Source: Kordia algicida OT-1 (GTDB lineage: Bacteria > Bacteroidota > Bacteroidia > Flavobacteriales > Flavobacteriaceae). Taken from it: a stretch of 64,000 bases of DNA. The stretch covers positions 2,432,891-2,496,890 of the forward strand of contig NZ_DS544873.1 in assembly GCF_000154725.1 (NCBI RefSeq), read 5' to 3'. The notes under the pieces are model-generated. The model saw only the letters and a program-made list of their open reading frames with translations. It was not told the DNA's origin and searched no databases. Within the stretch, counting starts at the first letter, position 1. The number at the start of each line of letters is the position of its first letter. Shown here piece after piece: positions 64,000-64,000 of the stretch. The position numbers and the translations under genes are program-made.

Positions 64000-64000
64000 T

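Overview
The window reads as chromosome of a low-GC, marine-type flavobacterium (Bacteroidota, Flavobacteriaceae; a Kordia-like genome is my inference). Grounds: TATCTTTG/TATATTGA-type -7 promoter boxes with almost no Shine-Dalgarno sites, many lipoproteins with SC lipoboxes, RhlE-type helicase, TypA, KdsA, TrmL, an exosortase K/MSEP-CTERM pair and TPR-AraC membrane regulators. Many ends carry clear intrinsic terminators.

Layout. 1-10.8 kb: tail of a methyltransferase, Hsp20, a four-gene MbnP/MbnH-type copper/haem locus (2040-5332), a secreted phosphodiester glycosidase, a DEAD-box helicase, tRNA-Thr, small ORFs, a hotdog protein, trmL and a CIA30-like protein. The spacers between them hold unusual short tandem arrays. 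10.8-12.5 kb: dps with a visible promoter, then a secreted orphan. 12.5-23.2 kb: envelope polysaccharide genes (hexapeptide acyltransferase, flippase, sugar aminotransferase, FemAB/GNAT-like protein, two paralogous membrane sulfatase-fold enzymes around a methyltransferase), interrupted by an AT-rich orphan at 16990-18210. 23.3-26.6 kb: typA, kdsA and a DUF1801 protein. 26.6-31.2 kb: two tandem cassettes, each a TPR-TM-AraC regulator followed by a small Cys-rich peptide with a lanthipeptide-like leader. 31.4-37.7 kb: a transglutaminase-like protein, two tandem histidine kinases, and a creD locus whose winged-helix regulator probably acts on a palindrome found twice. 37.9-42 kb: the exosortase K operon. 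42-47.6 kb: a large Calx-beta/TSP3 lipoprotein, a dehydrogenase and tmRNA. 48-54.3 kb: an adaptor-ATPase-TolC efflux operon divergent from an NtrC-type two-component system; the gap holds a sigma-54 promoter and three operators phased at exactly 20 bp. 54.3-64 kb (minus strand): NRPS, CmlA-like diiron beta-hydroxylase, TauD/SyrP-like dioxygenase, KamA-type radical SAM enzyme, then three RiPP-like precursor genes.

The most novel material is at 54.3-59 kb. Three small precursor peptides follow an NRPS tailoring operon. Two of them share a YS[KR]DYGN-x-C core, and one carries that core as an exact-length 18-residue duplication. One precursor (54971-55132) lies only 27 bp behind the radical SAM gene. 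The second A domain of the NRPS reads as a leucine code, so a beta-hydroxyleucine-containing product is plausible. The 5' half of the NRPS lies outside the window.
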